Made by a program: the position numbers and the translations under genes
Assembly (NCBI GenBank): GCA_044226395.1
Contig: JBGAHD010000005.1
Coordinates: 372,001-436,000 of the forward strand
Origin: JBGAHD01 sp044226395
GTDB lineage: Bacteria; Pseudomonadota; Gammaproteobacteria; Xanthomonadales; Ahniellaceae
Direction: 5' to 3'
Length of the DNA: 64,000 bases
Notes under the pieces: model-generated
What the model was told of the DNA's origin: nothing
Database searches by the model: none
The model's input: the letters and a program-made list of their open reading frames with translations, nothing else
Part shown: positions 59,966 through 64,000 of the stretch, in pieces
Layout of the letters: the number at the start of each line of letters is the position of its first letter
How positions within the stretch are numbered: position 1 is the first letter of the stretch

Positions 59966-61042
59966 ATGGATCGACGCGCCAAGACCGGGGGGCGTGCCGC
60001 CATCGTCGCCACGCGACACGAAGCACGACCGATTGTCGGCGAAAGCCACGACGCCGCCGTGCCCGCGCCGCAATGGAGCGAGCGCTCGATCGATGATCTG
60101 CTGGCGCTCGACCTGCGCATGGCGTTCTGGCATTTCCGCGGCACCGCGCCGCGCTTCGTGTGGACGCCGGTGCCGACGCTCAAGACCTGCGTGCTCAATG
60201 CCTTCGCGCCGCGCGATCACGTGTTCTGGTCGTTGTCGCCGTATCGCCATCTGCGGCGCGCCGAGCTCGCCTTCGTGCTTGAAACTCTGGGCGAGCGCGA
60301 AGTGAAACGCGGCCTCGGCGCCATGCAGCGCGAGGTCCATCAGCGGCTGCATCATGTGCCGATCTGGGAACGCTTCGGCCTGCTGACCGCGGCTTTCCAG
60401 GGTTACTTCCACTACAGCGATTCCCCCGACGCCATGCATCTGCGCAGCGGCCGGCATTTTTCGCTGGCCGTGCCCGTGCGTCGACGCGGCGCGGTGCAGG
60501 CGCACTTCATGCAGCAATGGCGCGATCTCGGCGCGCTGGGCGTGGTGCCGTGCAAGGAGACGGTGTTTCTGTCGGCCAATCGCGGCATCGTCAACGATCC
60601 TTCGTTTCCGCTGCTGGGCCTGCCGGTGGAACGCCTCGATGTCGCCAAGCGAGCGCGCCTGATCGAGGAGATTCGCCGCGTCGGCGACCGCCTCGCGCGC
60701 CGCTTCACGCCCGAGACCATCGGCTGGCTCTATGCCTACAGCGGCAATGTCTGTCTGTTGCCGCCACCGGAAGGCGCCGAGACGCAGCCGTTGCGCGCGT
60801 GCCTGGAGATTCTGCGCTTTCGCGCGCGCGTGGCTTGCGTGTTGTGTCGCTTACCCTTGCTCGATCGCCTGCGCGAGGATCTCGAGCATCCGCGCTGGCG
60901 CGCCTGGCCGCGTCAGCGCGCCGAACTGGCGGCGCTGCTGCACGCGCGCCTGGCGCCTTACGCCTTCGTCACCGACAACCCGTTCGAGCCGCCGCCGCCC
61001 GACGCGCGCCCGTCGGCGCGCGACGATGACGACGAGCCTTGA
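59966..61042 (+). CDS. Protein of unknown function
   Basis: 358 residues from ATG 59966 (an ATG five codons earlier is possible). No signal peptide or membrane helix. The body begins about residue 40 with SERSIDDLLALDLRMAFWHF and contains many Trp, His and Arg residues: PRFVWTPVPTLKTCVLNAFA, HHVPIWERFGLLTAAFQGYF and VPVRRRGAVQAHFMQQWRDL. Cysteines cluster near residue 290 (VACVLCRLP). The C-terminal tail is acidic (ARDDDDEP). The frame and composition are convincing, but I do not recognise the family. It lies 93 bases after the rhomboid gene and converges on the permease gene with nine bases between. Confidence 0.65.
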   Translation: MDRRAKTGGRAAIVATRHEARPIVGESHDAAVPAPQWSERSIDDLLALDLRMAFWHFRGTAPRFVWTPVPTLKTCVLNAFAPRDHVFWSLSPYRHLRRAELAFVLETLGEREVKRGLGAMQREVHQRLHHVPIWERFGLLTAAFQGYFHYSDSPDAMHLRSGRHFSLAVPVRRRGAVQAHFMQQWRDLGALGVVPCKETVFLSANRGIVNDPSFPLLGLPVERLDVAKRARLIEEIRRVGDRLARRFTPETIGWLYAYSGNVCLLPPPEGAETQPLRACLEILRFRARVACVLCRLPLLDRLREDLEHPRWRAWPRQRAELAALLHARLAPYAFVTDNPFEPPPPDARPSARDDDDEP

Positions 61043-61051
61043 AGCAAGGCC

Positions 61052-62476
61052 TCAGCCGCCGGCTTGCCCCACGCGGTCGGCATTGCGCGCGCGCAGCACG
61101 TAGTAGATCGGCACGCCCAGCAGCACCAGGCCCAGACCCGGCCAGGTGTACGCCGGCTTCCAGATCAGCAAGGCCACGGCGATCGCCGCTGCCGAGAGAA
61201 TGTACAACGCAGGCAGGAAGGGATAACCGAAGGCGCGATACGGCCGCTCGATCTCCGGCCGCGTCGAGCGCAAGCGGAAGATGCCGGCGATGGTGAGGAT
61301 GTAGAAAATCAGCACGGCGAAGATCACGTAGTCGAGCAGGTCGCCATAGCGTCCCGACAAACACAGGACCGACGCCCACACGCCTTGCGCCCACAAGCCC
61401 CAACCCGGCACGGCATTGGCGTTCAAGGTGCCGGCGCGACGCAGGAACAAACCATCCTGCGCCATCGTGTAGTACACGCGCGCGCCCGACAGCACCAAGC
61501 CATTCACGCAGCCAAACGTCGAGACCATGATCAGGATCGCGATCAAAGTCGTGCCGATCGGCCCGAATGCGGCCTGCGCCGCGGCCACGCCGACGCGATC
61601 GGCCTCGGCGTGCGCGATGCCGTCGAGCGGCAGCACGGCCAGATACATCACATTGGCCAGCACGTACAAGGTGGTGACCATGATCGTGCCCAGGAACAAG
61701 GACAAGCCGACATTGCGCTTGGGGTTATTGATCTCGCCCGCGATGAAGGTGACGCTGTTCCACGCGTCCGACGAAAACAACGAACCGACCATCGACACCG
61801 AGATCGCCGCGAAGGCCGCGAGCAAATACGGACTCAGATCCGCCTGCGGCGGATTGACCGGCGCCGCCGCGGCCCAGTTGGCCGCCCACAACTCGCTCTT
61901 GGCGCCGAGCAACAGACCAAAGCCGATCAGTCCGATCACGGCGAGAATCTTCGCCAGCGTGAACACGGTCTGGATCAACTTGCCTTCGCGAATGCCGCGA
62001 CTATTCACCCACGTCAGCAGCACCACCAAGGCGATCGACACCAGCTGGGCGGCATTGAGCTTGAAGCCGCCAGCCTGGAACAACACGTGCTGATCCGACA
62101 CCGCCGGAAACAGATACGCCGCGAACTTGGCGAAACCCACGCCCACGGCCGCGATCGTGCCGGTCTGGATCACCGCGAAGAAGGCCCAGCCGTACAAGAA
62201 GGCCGGCAGCTTGCCCCAGGCCTCGCGCAAGTAGACGTACTGACCGCCGGCGCGCGGATACATCGCCGAGAGTTCGCCATACGACAGCGCGCCGATCACG
62301 GTCATCGCGCCGCTGATGATCCACACCAGCAACAACATGCCGGCCGAGCCGACGTTGCGCACGATGTCGGCGGAAACGATGAAGATGCCCGAGCCGATCA
62401 TCGACCCGGCCACCAGCATGGTGGCATCGAGCAAGGAGACCGAACGCTTGAACTCGGTGGCGTGGTTGTCGGACAT
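61052..62476 (-). CDS. APC family amino acid permease
   Basis: 474 residues from ATG 62476, with GGGGAAG just upstream. Twelve membrane helices. The first carries the unwound substrate-binding glycines, LVAGSMIGSGIFIVSADIVR; GALSYGELSAMYPRAGGQYV is the conserved loop, and GCVNGLVLSGARVYYTMAQD a later family block. ERPYRAFGYPFLPALYI near the end is typical of LAT-like and other APC transporters. The substrate is probably an amino acid; which one cannot be told. Confidence 0.92.
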   Translation of the reverse strand: MSDNHATEFKRSVSLLDATMLVAGSMIGSGIFIVSADIVRNVGSAGMLLLVWIISGAMTVIGALSYGELSAMYPRAGGQYVYLREAWGKLPAFLYGWAFFAVIQTGTIAAVGVGFAKFAAYLFPAVSDQHVLFQAGGFKLNAAQLVSIALVVLLTWVNSRGIREGKLIQTVFTLAKILAVIGLIGFGLLLGAKSELWAANWAAAAPVNPPQADLSPYLLAAFAAISVSMVGSLFSSDAWNSVTFIAGEINNPKRNVGLSLFLGTIMVTTLYVLANVMYLAVLPLDGIAHAEADRVGVAAAQAAFGPIGTTLIAILIMVSTFGCVNGLVLSGARVYYTMAQDGLFLRRAGTLNANAVPGWGLWAQGVWASVLCLSGRYGDLLDYVIFAVLIFYILTIAGIFRLRSTRPEIERPYRAFGYPFLPALYILSAAAIAVALLIWKPAYTWPGLGLVLLGVPIYYVLRARNADRVGQAGG

Positions 62477-62593
62477 GGCTTCCCCGGCAGCTAGGAAAAA
62501 AACCCGACGAAGGGTAACGGACTTCGCGACATTTGGGGGAATCGCCGCCCGACCCCGATTGGCAAGCGCCCGCGCCGCCCCCACAATGCGGTC

Positions 62594-62908
62594 ATGAGCA
62601 AGCGACTGTACAAAGTGAGTTTCCTGAACGCGGGTAAGCTCTACGAGCTGTTCGCGCGCGAAGTGCGCGCCAGCGAACTGTGGGGCTTCACCGAGGTGTC
62701 CGATCTGGTGTTCGAGGCCGAGAGCCTGGTGGTCGATCCCACCGAGGAGCGCCTGCGCGACGAGTTCCGCGACACCAAGAGCCTGCATCTGCCGATGCAA
62801 TGCATCGTCCGCGTCGAGGAAGTGATCAAGCGCGGCACGGCCGCGATTCGCGACGGCGCCACCGGCGACAAGATCATGCCGTTTCCGCTGGCGCCGCCGC
62901 AGCGCTGA
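62594..62908 (+). CDS. DUF1820 family protein
   Basis: 104 residues. MSKRLYKVSFLNAGKLYELF and the following ELWGFTEVSDLVFEAESLVV are the conserved DUF1820 sequence; the middle is EERLRDEFRDTKSLHLPMQC and the end KIMPFPLAPP. It is a small cytosolic beta-rich protein widespread in gammaproteobacteria with no known function. A strong hairpin terminator follows. Confidence 0.9.
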   Translation: MSKRLYKVSFLNAGKLYELFAREVRASELWGFTEVSDLVFEAESLVVDPTEERLRDEFRDTKSLHLPMQCIVRVEEVIKRGTAAIRDGATGDKIMPFPLAPPQR

Positions 62909-62929
62909 GCTGAGCTGAGCAATGCCTCA

Positions 62930-62965
62930 AACGCAAACGGCCCGCGTAAGCGGGCCGTTTGCGTT
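62930..62965. terminator. Strong bidirectional terminator
   Basis: A perfect 16-base stem (AACGCAAACGGCCCGC against GCGGGCCGTTTGCGTT) with a GTAA loop lies between the convergent DUF1820 gene and the S41 protease gene. The stem ends in A-rich and T-rich bases on each side, which lets it act on both strands. Confidence 0.85.
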
Positions 62966-62983
62966 ACGAAACGAGGTTTCGGC

Positions 62984-64000
62984 TCAGCCGCGCGACGGTT
63001 TGCCGTGCTCGCGCACCGCGACCAGGCCCTTGAGCACGTTCAGCGCCTCGTTCAAGGCATAGTCGTTGGCCACGGCTTCGTCGGATTCCACCGGCGCGTC
63101 GGCCACGCCTTCGAGTTCACCATTGAGATGCCCCGGCAGATCGCGCTCGGCGAGCAAGGTCGCCGGGCCATCGGGTCGCGTCAGGCGCAGATCCTTGAGC
63201 GCGATGTCCGGCACGATGCCCGCGGCCTGAATCGAAATGCCGCGCGGCGTGTAATAGCGCGCGGTGGTGAGCTTCACCGCCGTGTCCTCGCTGACGCCCA
63301 GCACGCTCTGCACCGAACCCTTGCCGAAGGTGCGCTGGCCGATGATCAAACCACGATGATTGTCCTTGAGCGCGCCGGCCACGATCTCGGCGGCCGAGGC
63401 CGTGCCCGCGTCGACCAGCACCACCAGCGGCGCGCCATCCGAGAGATCGCCGCGCGTGGCCGCGAAACTCGAGGCCGCTTCCGGCGTGCGCCCGCGCGTG
63501 GACACGATCGTGCCCTCGTCGAGAAACGCATCGGCCACCGCCACGGCGGCATTTAGCAAGCCGCCGGGATTGGAACGCAGATCCAGCACCACGCCACGCA
63601 CGGCGCCGTTCTTGTTGACCAGGCGACGCAGCTTCTCGCGCAACTCGGCGCCGGTCTGTTCCTGGAACTGCGTCACGCGCACATAGGCGTAGTCGCGCTC
63701 GAGCAAGCGCGTCTTGACGCTGGCGACGCGGATCACCTCGCGGCGCAACGTCATCTCCAGCGGCGAATCATTGCCCTCGCGCGCGATCGACAACGCGATC
63801 GGGCTGCCCGGCTTGCCGCGCAGCTTTTGAATGGCATCGCGATCTTCCGACACCACCGGCTTGCCATCGATCGACAAGATGATGTCGCCCGACTTGATGC
63901 CCGCGCGACTGGCCGGCGAATCATCGATCGGCGAAATCACGCGCAGCACGCCATCGAGAAACAGCACTTCGATGCCCAGGCCCGCGTATTGCCCCGTGGT
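62984..64000 (-). CDS. S41 family carboxy-terminal processing protease, cut by the window edge
   Basis: The last 338 residues of the protein are present; the N-terminus lies beyond the right edge. The visible part starts TTGQYAGLGIEVLFLDG and passes into a PDZ domain (ISPIDDSPASRAGIKSGDII). The protease core follows: VVLDLRSNPGGLLNAAVAVA, the catalytic serine in LVDAGTASAAEIVAGAL and the catalytic lysine in GQRTFGKGSVQ, then TTARYYTPRGISIQAAGI. These periplasmic proteases trim C-termini of envelope proteins. The C-terminal tail after PDIALKDLRL is acidic and ends VREHGKPSRG. Confidence 0.93.
   Translation of the reverse strand, partial: TTGQYAGLGIEVLFLDGVLRVISPIDDSPASRAGIKSGDIILSIDGKPVVSEDRDAIQKLRGKPGSPIALSIAREGNDSPLEMTLRREVIRVASVKTRLLERDYAYVRVTQFQEQTGAELREKLRRLVNKNGAVRGVVLDLRSNPGGLLNAAVAVADAFLDEGTIVSTRGRTPEAASSFAATRGDLSDGAPLVVLVDAGTASAAEIVAGALKDNHRGLIIGQRTFGKGSVQSVLGVSEDTAVKLTTARYYTPRGISIQAAGIVPDIALKDLRLTRPDGPATLLAERDLPGHLNGELEGVADAPVESDEAVANDYALNEALNVLKGLVAVREHGKPSRG

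Noticed and set aside
1..64000. tRNA, rRNA, insertion sequences, prophage or integrase genes
   Set aside because: No cloverleaf-like sequence, rRNA segment, transposase or integrase motif was recognised by eye on either strand; a covariance-model scan would be needed to be certain.

Overview
This is a GC-rich (about two-thirds G+C by eye), densely coded stretch of bacterial chromosome. The gene content points to a Gammaproteobacterium: an rpsU-yqeY-dnaG operon divergent from tsaD, folB-folK, a Slt-type lytic transglycosylase, DUF1820, PutA, and an aa3 cytochrome oxidase cluster with Cox11 and SURF1. The secreted proteins ending in FANGFE suggest the Lysobacterales/Xanthomonadales (Rhodanobacteraceae-like); that placement is an inference from memory of the group, not a search result. 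I see no rRNA, tRNA, CRISPR array, IS element or prophage.

Layout. 1-2.0 kb: a lower-GC accessory patch with an edge-truncated secreted protein, a degenerate-looking stretch and two orphan genes. 2.1-9.7 kb: a TSUP permease, then a tight slt / NDUFA9-like / membrane-TPR run, a rhomboid-TPR protein, a six-cysteine secreted protein and a YiaAB protein. 10.1-14.4 kb: a Tat-exported flavin amine oxidoreductase, CsaA, a GNAT plus membrane protein pair and a lipoprotein truncated globin. 14.5-22.4 kb: cca, an M48-like protein without its catalytic residues, VanZ, a MidA-like methyltransferase, a pteridine reductase, a DUF6159-like protein, folB-folK and tsaD. 22.6-25.3 kb: rpsU, yqeY and dnaG, with a hairpin terminator after rpsU. 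25.5-29.8 kb: a secreted beta-helix protein, an Asp/Glu racemase, a small membrane protein and an M20 peptidase.

29.9-37.8 kb holds the cytochrome c oxidase genes (subunits II, I and III, Cox11, a 44-residue membrane protein, SURF1, a SCO-like protein, heme A and heme O synthases), nearly all on the minus strand with repeated 4-base overlaps. PutA follows, divergent from subunit II. 41.4-44.2 kb is a second lower-GC patch: two paralogous secreted proteins and a secreted protein made almost wholly of six V-x-S-F-P-D repeats. 44.4-50.1 kb has a two-c-heme beta-propeller protein, a BaeSR-like two-component system and a Spy/CpxP-like periplasmic protein. The rest holds an M13 peptidase, a CadC-like regulator, a second FANGFE protein, a globin, a GspA/GspB pair, a second rhomboid, an unknown protein, an APC permease, DUF1820 and an edge-truncated S41 protease.

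The least explained signals are the FA(N/D)xFE C-terminal ending on three unrelated secreted proteins, the SFPD-repeat protein with its paralogous neighbours, and the catalytically dead M48 homologue. The rest is mostly ordinary housekeeping and respiratory gene content.
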